64,000 nt of DNA from an uncultured Lachnospiraceae bacterium (GTDB taxonomy: Bacteria; Bacillota; Clostridia; Lachnospirales; Lachnospiraceae). Numbering within the stretch: position 1 is the first letter of the stretch; each line of letters starts with the position of its first letter. Below, piece by piece: positions 18,103-26,041 of the stretch. Location of the stretch: the NCBI GenBank assembly GCA_902801415.1, contig CADCIK010000001.1:62001-126000 (forward strand), given 5' to 3'. Position numbers and translations under genes: made by a program. The notes beneath the pieces are model-generated. The model was not told where the DNA came from, ran no database searches, and worked only from the letters and a program-made list of their open reading frames with translations.

Positions 18103-18506
18103 TCGTCCTGTATACTTTCGTCTGTCTCTTGTCCTCTGGCCAGCTCAGCATTCCTGTCCGCAGCTGTCACCTCATCAATGCGATGAGACATTGCAACGCC
18201 GTATGCGATGGAATCGTCCAGCACAAATGTGAGCTCGGGAGTGTGCCGGAGGTTGACCTTTCTGGCCAGCTCTCCGCGGATGAAGCGAGATGCGCTCTTC
18301 AGGCCTTCCATGGTCTTTGCGCCTGCTTCGCTGTCTCCGTAAACACTGACATACACTTTACATGTCTTGAGGTCCGGAGCTACCTCCGTGCCGGTCACGC
18401 TGGTCAGCGGGCTGATCCGGGGATCCTTGACTTCGCGAACGATCGCCGCGAGCGCCTTGCGCACTTCGTCATTGATCCTGCGGTTCTTTACGCTGTTTTT
18501 TCTCAT
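18099..18506 (-). CDS. rbfA: Ribosome-binding factor A
   Basis: RbfA is a KH-like factor for late 30S maturation and 16S 5'-end processing. The 135-residue protein shows KDPRISPLTSVTGTEV and FVLDDSIAYG, both typical. A polar C-terminal tail of about 20 residues follows. It overlaps infB and nrnA by four bases on each side, so all three are coupled. Confidence 0.96.
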   Translation of the reverse strand: MRKNSVKNRRINDEVRKALAAIVREVKDPRISPLTSVTGTEVAPDLKTCKVYVSVYGDSEAGAKTMEGLKSASRFIRGELARKVNLRHTPELTFVLDDSIAYGVAMSHRIDEVTAADRNAELARGQETDESIQDE

Positions 18507-21500
18507 GTTCTGGGTACCTCAACCAAATCGTAGGCTTCGACGAGATCGTCTACCTGCATCTTGTCAAATCCTTCAAATACCAGGCCGCATTCAAATCCGG
18601 CCTTCACTTCTTTGACATCATCCTTGAATCTCTTGAGGGAAGCAAGGTCGCCTTCAAAGATCTGTTCGCCCGCTCTGCTGATCCTGCACTTGCAGCCTCT
18701 GCGGATCACGCCGTCCAGTACATAGGAACCGGCGATATTACCGACAGAAGAAGCCTTGAACAGCTGTCTGACAACAACATGGCCGATGACGCGCTCTTCA
18801 TAGACAGGCGCAAGCATGCCCTTGAGGGCTGCTTCGACTGCGTCGATCGCCTGATAAATAACTTTATACAGACGGATGTCTACGCCTTCGTGCTCAGCCA
18901 TAGCTTTGGCTGTCGCGTCGGGACGCACATTAAATCCGATGATGACCGCATTGGACGCGGAAGCAAGAGTGACATCGGACTCGGTGATCGCGCCTACGCC
19001 GCCATGGATGACTTTGACGACAACTTCCTCGTTGGAGAGCTTGAGAAGGCTCTGCTTGAGCGCTTCTACGGAACCCTGCACGTCAGCCTTGATGATCAGG
19101 TTGAATTCTTTGAGGTTGCCTTCCTTCATCTGGTTGAACAGGTCATCCAGATTCATGCGCATCTTGGTATCTTCGATCAGCTCTTCCTTATGCTGGTTCT
19201 TATAAGTCTCAGCATAAGCCTTCGCCTCGTCATTGCTCTCATGGGCGATGATAACTTCGCCTGCGCTGGGGACGTCGGAAAGACCGAGGATCTCCACAGG
19301 CTGAGAAGGCTTTGCTTCTTTGATCCTGCGTCCCTTGTCATCGATCATGGCGCGTACTTTACCGGAGCTTGCTCCTGCGGAAATGAAGTCTCCGATATGA
19401 AGCGTACCCTTCTGCACCAGAACGTTCGCGACGGGACCTCTGCCCTTATCCAGCTTGGCTTCGAGGACAAGACCTCTTGCCTTTCTGTTGGGATTGGCCT
19501 TGAGTTCCAGGATATCCGCTGTCAGAAGGATGGTCTCGAGAAGATCCTCGATGCCTTCTCCTGTCTTAGCAGATACGGGAACAAATTCTGTCGTTCCGCC
19601 CCAGTCTGTGGGAACCAGTTCATACTCGGTCATTTCCTGCTTGACGCGTTCAACATTTGCACCGGGCTTATCGATCTTATTGACTGCGACAATGATCTCG
19701 ACGCCGGCCGCTTTCGCGTGGTTGATCGCCTCAATGGTCTGAGGCATCACGCCGTCATCTGCCGCAACGACAAGCACTGCGATATCTGTGGAATTCGCGC
19801 CGCGCATACGCATTGCCGTGAATGCCTCGTGTCCGGGCGTATCAAGGAATGTGATGCTCCTGTCGTCAAGCTTGATGGTGTATGCGCCGATGGCCTGTGT
19901 GATTCCGCCTGCCTCGCCTCTTGTGACATTAGTCTTTCTGATGGCGTCGAGCAGTGATGTTTTACCATGGTCAACGTGACCCATGACGCAGATGACCGGA
20001 GGTCTTGTCTCCATATCCTCTTCGGCGTCATCTTCCTCGCGAAGCAGTTCTTCAATGACGTCGACCTTCTGCTCCTTCTCGCAAAGGATGTCATAATCCA
20101 GAGCGATCTTTTCCGCCTCGTCATACTCCACTTCACTGTTGGGCGTCATGACCTGTCCGGCAAGGAACAGTTTCTTGATGATCTCGGAGGGATTCATGTG
20201 CATTGCCTCAGCGAGCTCTCTGATCGTGAGCTTCTCGGGGATCGTGATCGTCTTGATCTGCTCCTCGACAGCAGCTTCCACCTTCTTCTCGGGACGGATG
20301 AATCTGCCGGCTCTGTTGGCATTGCCTCTCTTGCGAGAATCCTCTTCATTATAGATGAGATCTTTTCTGGAACGCTTATCACGCTCCTGATTCATCTTTC
20401 TCTTGTTGTCATCTCTATGCTTCTCGGCGAATCCTTCACCCTCAGGTCTTGCGGAGCTCCTGCGGCGGCCGCTTTCTGCAGCGCCGGGCCTGCTGCCCTG
20501 ACGAGCTCCTGCGGGAGCTGCTGCTCCGCGGCCCTGTCCGGGTCTTGCGCTGCGGCCTGCAAAACTGCCCTGCTCACCGGTTTTCTCACCGCGGCCCGCG
20601 CGGAAACCGCCCTGGTCGCCGGCTCTGTTGTCTCTGCGAGGTCCGCTCTGCTCGCCTCTGTTCTGGCGGAAGCCGCCCTGGTCACCGGTTCTCTCACCGC
20701 GATTTGCGCGGAAGCCGCCCTGGTCGCCGGTCCTCTCACCGCGATTTGCGCGGAAACCGCCCTGGTCGCCGGTTCTCTCGCCGCGTCCTCCGCGGAAGCC
20801 GCCCTGCTGGCCCTGGCTGTTTCTGTCTCTCTGGAAAGCGCCCTTGTTATCGCGACTCTCCCGATTGTCACGTCCGCGCTGGCCGGACTGCTGTCTTGCG
20901 GCGCGTTCGGGCTGATCCTGACGATCCTGGCGAGGCTGCACGGACTGAACAGGCTGTTCTGCCGCAGCTTCTTTAACGACCGCTTCTTCTGCGGGTTTCA
21001 CTTCTGAAGAAACAGGACTCTCTGCAGGAGCAGGCTTCTCTTTCGCTGCGGGCGCCGCTGCTGCGGCGGCCTCTTCCCTGACAGGCTCTTCCGCAGCCTT
21101 TTTCTCGACCGGAGTCTCAGGCACTGCAGGGGTCTCGACAGTTTTCTCCACGACAGGCTCTGCAGGCTGTACAATTTCCTGTACAACAGGTTCCTGTGCA
21201 GCTGTATTTACTTCCACAGCTGCGACGGGAGTCTCTTCGACCTTTTTAGGTCTTCTTACTACAGGTTCCGGCTTGTGGAAGTCCACTTCCATCTGTGTGG
21301 GCTTTACGCTGGGACGAATGATCTTGTGGGGAACAGGCTTAGCTTCTGTTCTCGGACGTGCGGTCCCGGCGTCTCTTCTTGCGCCTCCGGTCTGGCCTGC
21401 GGGTCTCTGCTTTCTTGCGCCGCCGCTGGAATAGGATCCCGCAGCACTGCCGCTGGAGTAAGATCCGCTGGAATAGGCACTCCGCTGTCCGGAACTCTGA

Positions 21501-21637
21501 CGGCCCTTATTGCTGTTTCCCGTCACGATAATGATCTTTTTCTTCTTAACAGGAGTCTTGCCGTCGGCCGGTCTGGGCCTCTTTGCTCCCTCTCCTGCTT
21601 TTTTGTTCTCATTTGCACCTAAATTCTCTGTTGCCAT
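18503..21637 (-). CDS. infB: Translation initiation factor IF-2 with a long repeat-rich N-terminal region
   Basis: IF-2 brings initiator tRNA to the 30S subunit and promotes subunit joining. The conserved part starts with the IF2-N domain (about residues 461-510), then the G domain with GHVDHGKT at 553-560, DTPGHEAF and NKIDKP, and ends with the tRNA-binding C2 domain. At 1044 residues it is far longer than the B. subtilis protein (716), because the first 450 residues are disordered: a Ser/Gly/Tyr stretch, a Pro/Glu/Val/Ala stretch and an RGG-like array at about 279-362. The ATG directly follows the ylxQ stop. Confidence 0.97.
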   Translation of the reverse strand: MATENLGANENKKAGEGAKRPRPADGKTPVKKKKIIIVTGNSNKGRQSSGQRSAYSSGSYSSGSAAGSYSSGGARKQRPAGQTGGARRDAGTARPRTEAKPVPHKIIRPSVKPTQMEVDFHKPEPVVRRPKKVEETPVAAVEVNTAAQEPVVQEIVQPAEPVVEKTVETPAVPETPVEKKAAEEPVREEAAAAAAPAAKEKPAPAESPVSSEVKPAEEAVVKEAAAEQPVQSVQPRQDRQDQPERAARQQSGQRGRDNRESRDNKGAFQRDRNSQGQQGGFRGGRGERTGDQGGFRANRGERTGDQGGFRANRGERTGDQGGFRQNRGEQSGPRRDNRAGDQGGFRAGRGEKTGEQGSFAGRSARPGQGRGAAAPAGARQGSRPGAAESGRRRSSARPEGEGFAEKHRDDNKRKMNQERDKRSRKDLIYNEEDSRKRGNANRAGRFIRPEKKVEAAVEEQIKTITIPEKLTIRELAEAMHMNPSEIIKKLFLAGQVMTPNSEVEYDEAEKIALDYDILCEKEQKVDVIEELLREEDDAEEDMETRPPVICVMGHVDHGKTSLLDAIRKTNVTRGEAGGITQAIGAYTIKLDDRSITFLDTPGHEAFTAMRMRGANSTDIAVLVVAADDGVMPQTIEAINHAKAAGVEIIVAVNKIDKPGANVERVKQEMTEYELVPTDWGGTTEFVPVSAKTGEGIEDLLETILLTADILELKANPNRKARGLVLEAKLDKGRGPVANVLVQKGTLHIGDFISAGASSGKVRAMIDDKGRRIKEAKPSQPVEILGLSDVPSAGEVIIAHESNDEAKAYAETYKNQHKEELIEDTKMRMNLDDLFNQMKEGNLKEFNLIIKADVQGSVEALKQSLLKLSNEEVVVKVIHGGVGAITESDVTLASASNAVIIGFNVRPDATAKAMAEHEGVDIRLYKVIYQAIDAVEAALKGMLAPVYEERVIGHVVVRQLFKASSVGNIAGSYVLDGVIRRGCKCRISRAGEQIFEGDLASLKRFKDDVKEVKAGFECGLVFEGFDKMQVDDLVEAYDLVEVPRT
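20552..20803 (-). repeat. 42-base tandem repeats inside infB encoding an RGG-like array
   Basis: The encoded unit is about 14 residues, [14 protein letters not shown], present in three near-identical copies followed by two degenerate ones ([26 protein letters not shown]). The repeats are in frame and lie in the disordered N-terminal region, so they are coding repeats rather than a CRISPR or VNTR element outside genes. Confidence 0.9.
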
Positions 21638-21952
21638 TTACTCCTCTTTCTTCCCGCTGCCAAGCAGCTTTGTTATGCCATCCGCAAGCCCCCGGTCCGT
21701 CACAGCAACGCAGGAACGTTCTCCTTTGCCTATGGCGTGGCCTAACGCTTCTTTTGTTCCGTAGAAGCTAAACGGTATCTTGTAATATGTACACTTATTC
21801 GTGATCGTATGCACGGTATTCTTCTGCGCGTCCTCCGCCAGGATCACCAGCACGGCTTCCCGGCTCTTAATGGCGTCCTCGCAGAGAAAACCGCCGCTTA
21901 CGACCTTGCCTGCCTTCTGGGCAATTCCCAGAAGAGATAACACTCTATCCAT
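21638..21952 (-). CDS. ylxQ: L7Ae/L30e-family RNA-binding protein YlxQ
   Basis: The 104-residue protein is the YlxQ member of the L7Ae/L30e/S12e/Gadd45 family (LGIAQKAGKVVSGGFLCEDA, VLVILAEDAQKNT), a small kink-turn-type RNA binder of unresolved role. I start it at MDRVLSLLGI, because homologues begin there; the open frame extends 39 codons further into rnpM. The start overlaps the rnpM end by eight bases. Confidence 0.9.
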   Translation of the reverse strand: MDRVLSLLGIAQKAGKVVSGGFLCEDAIKSREAVLVILAEDAQKNTVHTITNKCTYYKIPFSFYGTKEALGHAIGKGERSCVAVTDRGLADGITKLLGSGKKEE

Positions 21953-22217
21953 CCTGGAATACCTCCCATCTCTTGTGCAGCTCATCAAAAATCTCATCCG
22001 GGATCGCCGTATCAAGTGATCTTTGCAGAGATCGTTTCTTCTGCGCTTTTCGAAGGCATGAGGCGTCATCGCAAAGATAGGCTCCTCTGCCGTTTATTTT
22101 TCCTGTTTGATCTATTCGAATATCCCCCTCCGGCGTGCGGACGACGCGGATCAGGTCTTTCTTCTCCTTCATCTCGCCGCACCCCGTGCATCTGCGCATC
22201 GGAATTTTCTTGGGCAT
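21945..22217 (-). CDS. rnpM: RnpM/YlxR family RNase P modulator
   Basis: The 90-residue protein has the YlxR fingerprint: RRCTGCGEMKEKKDLIRVV and GRGAYLC. YlxR of B. subtilis (RnpM) binds RNase P RNA and lowers its activity. It lies between nusA and ylxQ, its standard position. The C-terminal half is basic. Confidence 0.93.
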   Translation of the reverse strand: MPKKIPMRRCTGCGEMKEKKDLIRVVRTPEGDIRIDQTGKINGRGAYLCDDASCLRKAQKKRSLQRSLDTAIPDEIFDELHKRWEVFQDG

Positions 22218-22249
22218 TTTTTCTCCTGGTATGAGCTGTTCTTCGATAA

Positions 22250-23467
22250 TTATTCCTCTGTCTCGTAGGCTTCTTCTTCGGCGTACTCTTCAGCAGGCTC
22301 CCCGGTCATTTCCTCTTCGCCTTCGTACTCCTCTTCCGCGTACTCTTCGCCTTCATACTCTTCGTCGTATTCGTCCTCGTAGTACTCGTCGTCCTCATAG
22401 TCCTCATAGCGGAATCCGGGCGCATCCTTAGCCTGCGTCTCGCTCTTAATATCGATCTTGTAGCCGGTAAGCTTTGCTGCAAGACGCGCGTTCTGGCCTT
22501 CCCGTCCGATTGCGAGAGAGAGCTGGTAATCCGGTACTACGACCTTGGCTGTCTTCTCTTCGGGATCAGCAAATACAGCGACGATCTTGGCGGGAGACAG
22601 CGCGTTCTGGATCAGGTTGCCGGGGTTTTCATCCCAGTTGATGATATCGATCTTCTCTCCGCGAAGCTCATCTACGATATTGTTGACACGAACACCGTTT
22701 ACGCCTACACACGCGCCGACTGCGTCCACATTGGGATCGTTGGAATATACAGCGATCTTGGTGCGGCTGCCAGCCTCTCTGGCGATGCTCTTGATCTCGA
22801 CGATTCCGTCCTTGATCTCTGTCACTTCCTGCTCAAACAGTCTTCTGACAAGTTCAGGATGTGTGCGGCTTACAAGGATCCTGGGACCGCGGTTGGTGGT
22901 GCGAACGTCCACGATGTAGACCTTGATGCGGTCAGTGGGCTTAAGATGCTCGCCGGGAACCTGTTCCTTCTCGTTCAGGAGTCCGTCAGCGCGGCCGAGG
23001 TTCACACTGATATTGCCGCCGTTGATCCGCTGCACAATACCTGTCACAATATTCTTCTGCTTGGCAATGTAGTAGTCATATACTACGCTTCGCTCTTCCT
23101 CGCGGATCTTCTGCAGGATCACATTCTTCGCGATCTGCGTCGCGATCCTGCCAAAAGACTGACTGTTGATCTTTACGTCAACCGTATCCCCTACCTTTGC
23201 CGCAGCATTGTATTTGACCGCTTCGGACAGCGGGATCTGAAGGAGCTTGTCCTCCACGTCGTCTTCTGTCTCGACGACTTCCTTTTCGGCGCAGCATGAA
23301 TACTCAAAAGTATCACGGTCTACAGCCACCTTGATGTTGTCCGCTTTGCCAAAATTGCTCTTGCAGGCAGTCATAAGCGCATTCTCGATCGCCTCAAACA
23401 ATGTCTCACTGCTGATGTTCTTTTCTTTTTCGAGCGCTTCAATTGCCTCTTTCAGTTCTGTGTTCAT
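22250..23467 (-). CDS. nusA: Transcription termination/antitermination factor NusA
   Basis: NusA binds RNA polymerase and nascent RNA to modulate pausing, termination and antitermination. The N-terminal polymerase-binding domain, S1 domain, and KH1/KH2 domains (including GRAEGQNARLAAKL-like IGREGQNARLAAKLTG) are intact. I start it at MNTELKEAIEAL (405 residues) because AAGGAG lies seven bases upstream; the frame is open 17 codons more. The protein ends in an unusual tail of about 55 residues that is almost entirely Glu, Asp and Tyr, not the helical acidic repeats of E. coli NusA. Confidence 0.96.
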   Translation of the reverse strand: MNTELKEAIEALEKEKNISSETLFEAIENALMTACKSNFGKADNIKVAVDRDTFEYSCCAEKEVVETEDDVEDKLLQIPLSEAVKYNAAAKVGDTVDVKINSQSFGRIATQIAKNVILQKIREEERSVVYDYYIAKQKNIVTGIVQRINGGNISVNLGRADGLLNEKEQVPGEHLKPTDRIKVYIVDVRTTNRGPRILVSRTHPELVRRLFEQEVTEIKDGIVEIKSIAREAGSRTKIAVYSNDPNVDAVGACVGVNGVRVNNIVDELRGEKIDIINWDENPGNLIQNALSPAKIVAVFADPEEKTAKVVVPDYQLSLAIGREGQNARLAAKLTGYKIDIKSETQAKDAPGFRYEDYEDDEYYEDEYDEEYEGEEYAEEEYEGEEEMTGEPAEEYAEEEAYETEE

Positions 23468-23539
23468 CTCGTCTCCTTTTCCGGAACCAGTCATAAGACT
23501 TTTTATATTCGCAGCCATCCCCGCAGCTGCGGCCGCTTA

Positions 23540-24088
23540 TCAGATATCCAGATATAATCTGAGTACGGCTATATCTTTCCGCGGAACATGAATGACTGCA
23601 GGCTCCTGCGCCTGTTCTTCCTGTTCCGGTTTTCCCTTTTTCTTCCTGCGCGCCCCGGCCTTAACAGGTTCCATCTCGATGGTAACCGTTTCCGCGTCCC
23701 AGGAAAGCAGGATGCCTTCAAATTCCTTGCTGCCGGTTTCCGCAAGCGCCTTGAAAAGCTTGCCTTCTACCTTTTCACCGATGCTGTTCTCAAGATGCCG
23801 GTCTTTGGTCAGTGCTCTTCCAAGCCCGGGGCTTGAAACGACCAGTGTGTACGCATCGCTGATCAGGTCGACTTCATCGAGCCGGTCCGACAATTCTCTG
23901 CTGACCGCCTCGCAGTCAAGGATCCCTACGCCGCCTTCCTTATCAATATAGATGTTCAGGTAATACTCGGGGCCTTCCTTGACATAGTCCACATCATAAA
24001 TATAAACGCCGTGCTTTTCCGCGATCGGCGCCGCGAGTTTCTCGGCATCTGCTTCGATCCTCGCTCTTCCTGATACTTTCTTAGCCAT
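23540..24088 (-). CDS. rimP: Ribosome maturation factor RimP
   Basis: RimP assists 30S subunit maturation. The two-domain family pattern is clear (YDVDYVKEGPEYYLNIYID, SSPGLGRALTKDRHLEN). I start it at MAKKVSGRAR (182 residues) because of a GTAAGGAGGATT ribosome-binding sequence. It is somewhat longer than average owing to a Lys-rich insertion (ARRKKKGKPEQEEQ) near the C-terminus. It is the first gene of the nusA-infB operon. Confidence 0.95.
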   Translation of the reverse strand: MAKKVSGRARIEADAEKLAAPIAEKHGVYIYDVDYVKEGPEYYLNIYIDKEGGVGILDCEAVSRELSDRLDEVDLISDAYTLVVSSPGLGRALTKDRHLENSIGEKVEGKLFKALAETGSKEFEGILLSWDAETVTIEMEPVKAGARRKKKGKPEQEEQAQEPAVIHVPRKDIAVLRLYLDI

Positions 24089-24106
24089 AATCCTCCTTAC
24101 AGCATC

Positions 24107-24135
24107 AAAAAAGTGGACTTGCAAGCCCACTTTTT
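24107..24135 (-). terminator. Terminator-like hairpin 20 bases before rimP
   Basis: AAAAAGTGG (24108-24116) pairs with CCACTTTTT (24127-24135), and the minus strand continues with a run of six Ts. It lies just before the rimP ribosome-binding site, downstream of a possible promoter. It may be an attenuator of the operon or a second terminator behind tRNA-Glu. Confidence 0.65.
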
Positions 24136-24143
24136 ACCGTACC

Positions 24144-24172
24144 ATATATTCAACATATGCACGTTATCACAA
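24144..24172 (-). promoter_or_regulatory. Candidate promoter of the rimP-nusA-infB operon
   Basis: On the minus strand TTGTGA (24167-24172) and ATATAT (24144-24149) are 17 bases apart. The match is moderate. If used, transcription begins directly before the hairpin at 24107-24135. Confidence 0.4.
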
Positions 24173-24270
24173 ATTGCGGTAAAATGCAAGTTTTTCGCAA
24201 AAATTCCTTGATTTTATGGACAAAACAGCATTTTGCCCGCTTACTGCGGTTCCCGGACAGGCTAAGAAAG

Positions 24271-24302
24271 CAAAAACAAAGCTGTCAGATTTCTCTGACA
24301 GC
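24271..24302 (-). terminator. Terminator of tRNA-Glu
   Basis: GCTGTCAG and CTGACAGC (24281-24288, 24295-24302) form an eight-base-pair stem, followed on the minus strand by TTTGTTTTTG. It starts five bases beyond the tRNA 3' end. Confidence 0.85.
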
Positions 24303-24306
24303 TTAG

Positions 24307-24378
24307 TAGCTCGTACGGGAATCGAACCCATGATTCCGCCGTGAGAGGGCGGCGTCTTGACCCCTTGACCAACGAGCC
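24307..24378 (-). tRNA. tRNA-Glu (anticodon CTC)
   Basis: The reverse complement folds as a tRNA: acceptor stem GGCTCGT/ACGAGCT with a G-U first pair, anticodon stem CCGCC/GGCGG around the loop CTCTCAC (anticodon CTC, reading GAG), and a T arm with TTCGATT. The 3' CCA is not encoded. It stands alone between its own promoter and terminator. Confidence 0.95.
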
Positions 24379-24407
24379 ATTTATTTGTTTTGCTCAACGC
24401 AAGTATT

Positions 24408-24436
24408 ACTATATCAGAAGGATTCGATTGTTGCAA
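24408..24436 (-). promoter_or_regulatory. Promoter of tRNA-Glu
   Basis: On the minus strand TTGCAA (24431-24436) and TATAGT (24408-24413) are 17 bases apart, with the predicted start about 25 bases before the tRNA. Confidence 0.65.
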
Positions 24437-24451
24437 GTACTATTTTGAAAA

Positions 24452-24487
24452 AAATCAAATAAAATCCGGCCCGTTTTCACAGGCCGG
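24452..24487 (-). terminator. Terminator of the glutathione peroxidase gene
   Basis: CCGGCC (24466-24471) pairs with GGCCGG (24482-24487), followed on the minus strand by ATTTTATTTGATTTTTTT. It begins 23 bases after the stop codon. Confidence 0.8.
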
Positions 24488-24509
24488 AAAGATACCGGTA
24501 CTTTATTGA

Positions 24510-25052
24510 TCAAAGAAGTCGCGCTACAAATTTGTCGACTTTCTTCATATCTTCTGTGGGCTCAAATCTGGCTACAACTGCTCCGCTGCGGTCTACGATG
24601 AACTTTGTGAAGTTCCACTTGATCGCGGGATTGTTCTTATAATCCTTGTCGATCTTCTTGAGCATGGCGCTCATGGCGATTGCGACAGGACCGATCCCGA
24701 ATCCCTTAAAGCCCTGCTGGCTCTTGAGATATGTATAGAGAGGAAGCTCATTCTCTCCGTTAACATCCGATTTCTTCATCTGGGGGAACTGTGTGTTGTA
24801 CTTAAGCGTGCAGAACTGGTGGATCTCCTCGTCTGTCTCAGGCGCCTGGCCTGCGAACTGGTTGCAGGGAATGTCAATGATCTCCAGACCCTGATCGTGA
24901 TACTTCTCGTACATCTTCTCGATGGCTTCGTACTGAGGTGTGAATCCGCACCCGGTTGCGGTATTGACGATCATCATGACCTTTCCTTTGTAATCGCTGA
25001 GTGCTACATCCTCGCCCTTGCCGCTCTTGATCGTGTAATCATAAATGCTCAT
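24510..25052 (-). CDS. Glutathione peroxidase family protein (thioredoxin-dependent type)
   Basis: The protein is a small thiol peroxidase of the glutathione peroxidase family that reduces hydroperoxides, in bacteria usually at the expense of thioredoxin. The active-site segment is NTATGCGFTPQYE, with cysteine (TGC codon) rather than selenocysteine; the Gln and Trp/Asn partners lie in PCNQFAGQAP and IKWNFTKF. I start it at MSIYDYTIKSG (180 residues) because of AAGGAG upstream. It is a single-gene unit with its own promoter and terminator, which suits an oxygen-stress function in an anaerobe (inference). Confidence 0.93.
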   Translation of the reverse strand: MSIYDYTIKSGKGEDVALSDYKGKVMMIVNTATGCGFTPQYEAIEKMYEKYHDQGLEIIDIPCNQFAGQAPETDEEIHQFCTLKYNTQFPQMKKSDVNGENELPLYTYLKSQQGFKGFGIGPVAIAMSAMLKKIDKDYKNNPAIKWNFTKFIVDRSGAVVARFEPTEDMKKVDKFVARLL

Positions 25053-25115
25053 ATTTGATCTCCTTTTTGTTATATCTGAATTGTTACTAATAATTACCTT
25101 GCTTTGTTTCATACA

Positions 25116-25144
25116 ATTATATTTTGCACAATTTAATATGTCAA
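25116..25144 (-). promoter_or_regulatory. Consensus promoter of the glutathione peroxidase gene
   Basis: On the minus strand TTGACA (25139-25144), a 17-base AT-rich spacer and TATAAT (25116-25121) match the vegetative consensus in all twelve positions. The predicted leader is about 55 bases. Confidence 0.85.
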
Positions 25145-25165
25145 GGGGGTTTGCAATAATAATAT

Positions 25166-25195
25166 AAAAAACCGGGACAGATCATTCTGTCCCGG
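25166..25195 (-). terminator. Terminator of the pyrH-to-YARHG operon
   Basis: CCGGGACAG (25172-25180) pairs with CTGTCCCGG (25187-25195) over a six-base loop, followed on the minus strand by TTTTTTATATT. It lies 20 bases after the stop of the YARHG gene. Confidence 0.9.
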
Positions 25196-25215
25196 AGGTT
25201 TTAATAATAGTATGA

Positions 25216-26028
25216 TCAGCGAAGCCCTCTGTCCTGTGCAATCGAAACAAGTGTATTGATATTGGTTTTCTCCACCTCATTGAATCGCTCGCTCTGGTTG
25301 GCGTCGAACTCCGCGGCAGGGATTGTCCCGTGGTACCAGCTCTTGCTCTCAAAGTATCTTTTGAACTCTTCGCCGGTGAAGATCCTGCCTTTTCTGGCGT
25401 AGATCTCGTTCAGAGCGAACAGGATCTCCTTGTCCGTAAGGCGTTCCAGTTCTTCACGGGAATATTTGCGGTCAGCGCTGTCTGCAAGTATATAGTCGCC
25501 TGCAAGCACTTTCTGTTCTTCTTCCAGAGCTTTCTTCTGCTCTTCGGCCGCTTTCTTTTCTTCCTGTTCCTTTTTCTTCTTTTCCTCGGCCTTCTTTTTG
25601 GCCTCTTCTTCCTTTTCCTTCTCTTCCGCTTCTTCTTTCGCCTTGCGGGCTGCTTCTTCTTCCGCTCTCTTGGCTTCCTCTTCTTCTCTCTTCTTCTGCT
25701 TGGCTTCTTCCTCGGCCTTCCTGGCTTCCTCTTCAGCCGCTTTCTTCTGCTCCTGCGTCAGTTCGCCTGTGACCTGGGAGCCTCCGGATCCGTCTGCAGA
25801 TGAGGGGCTTCCATACATGGGCTGGGCGCCGGCGCCGGAAAGGATGCCGCTGTCCAGCACAACAAAGAGGAATGCGATCAGAGAGATGACGATCAGGCCG
25901 CCCAGCAGCACATTGACAATATTGCCCTTCTTCTGTTGGCGGATATCCGCCTTCTCCTCTCTGTCGATCTCATCATTTGGAATATAGGTTCTCTGTTCTC
26001 CCCTGTAGGGATCATTTTTTCTGCTCAT
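25216..26028 (-). CDS. Membrane-anchored YARHG-domain protein with a charged helical stalk
   Basis: I start it at MSRKNDPYRG (270 residues), which has GAGGG upstream and directly follows polC. One transmembrane helix (about 37-58, VNVLLGGLIVISLIAFLFVV) is preceded by a basic cytoplasmic segment. A Ser/Gly-rich stretch, an uninterrupted Glu/Lys/Ala helix (about 92-175) and a C-terminal YARHG domain (about 183-265, with IYARKGRIF and WYHGTI) should then lie outside the membrane. YARHG domains are found in extracellular proteins of many bacteria and their ligand is unknown. The gene is 13 bases after polC and ahead of the operon terminator. A wall- or envelope-related role is an inference. Confidence 0.82.
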   Translation of the reverse strand: MSRKNDPYRGEQRTYIPNDEIDREEKADIRQQKKGNIVNVLLGGLIVISLIAFLFVVLDSGILSGAGAQPMYGSPSSADGSGGSQVTGELTQEQKKAAEEEARKAEEEAKQKKREEEEAKRAEEEAARKAKEEAEEKEKEEEAKKKAEEKKKKEQEEKKAAEEQKKALEEEQKVLAGDYILADSADRKYSREELERLTDKEILFALNEIYARKGRIFTGEEFKRYFESKSWYHGTIPAAEFDANQSERFNEVEKTNINTLVSIAQDRGLR

Positions 26029-26041
26029 ATTCACCCTCGCT

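Noticed and set aside
20552..20803. CRISPR-like regularly spaced repeats
   Set aside because: The units are in-frame coding repeats within infB with no spacers and no cas genes nearby.
24167..24436. Open frame covering tRNA-Glu
   Set aside because: It consists of the tRNA, its terminator and its promoter read in a chance frame.
24990..25052. Selenocysteine in the glutathione peroxidase active site
   Set aside because: The active-site codon is a normal Cys codon, not TGA.
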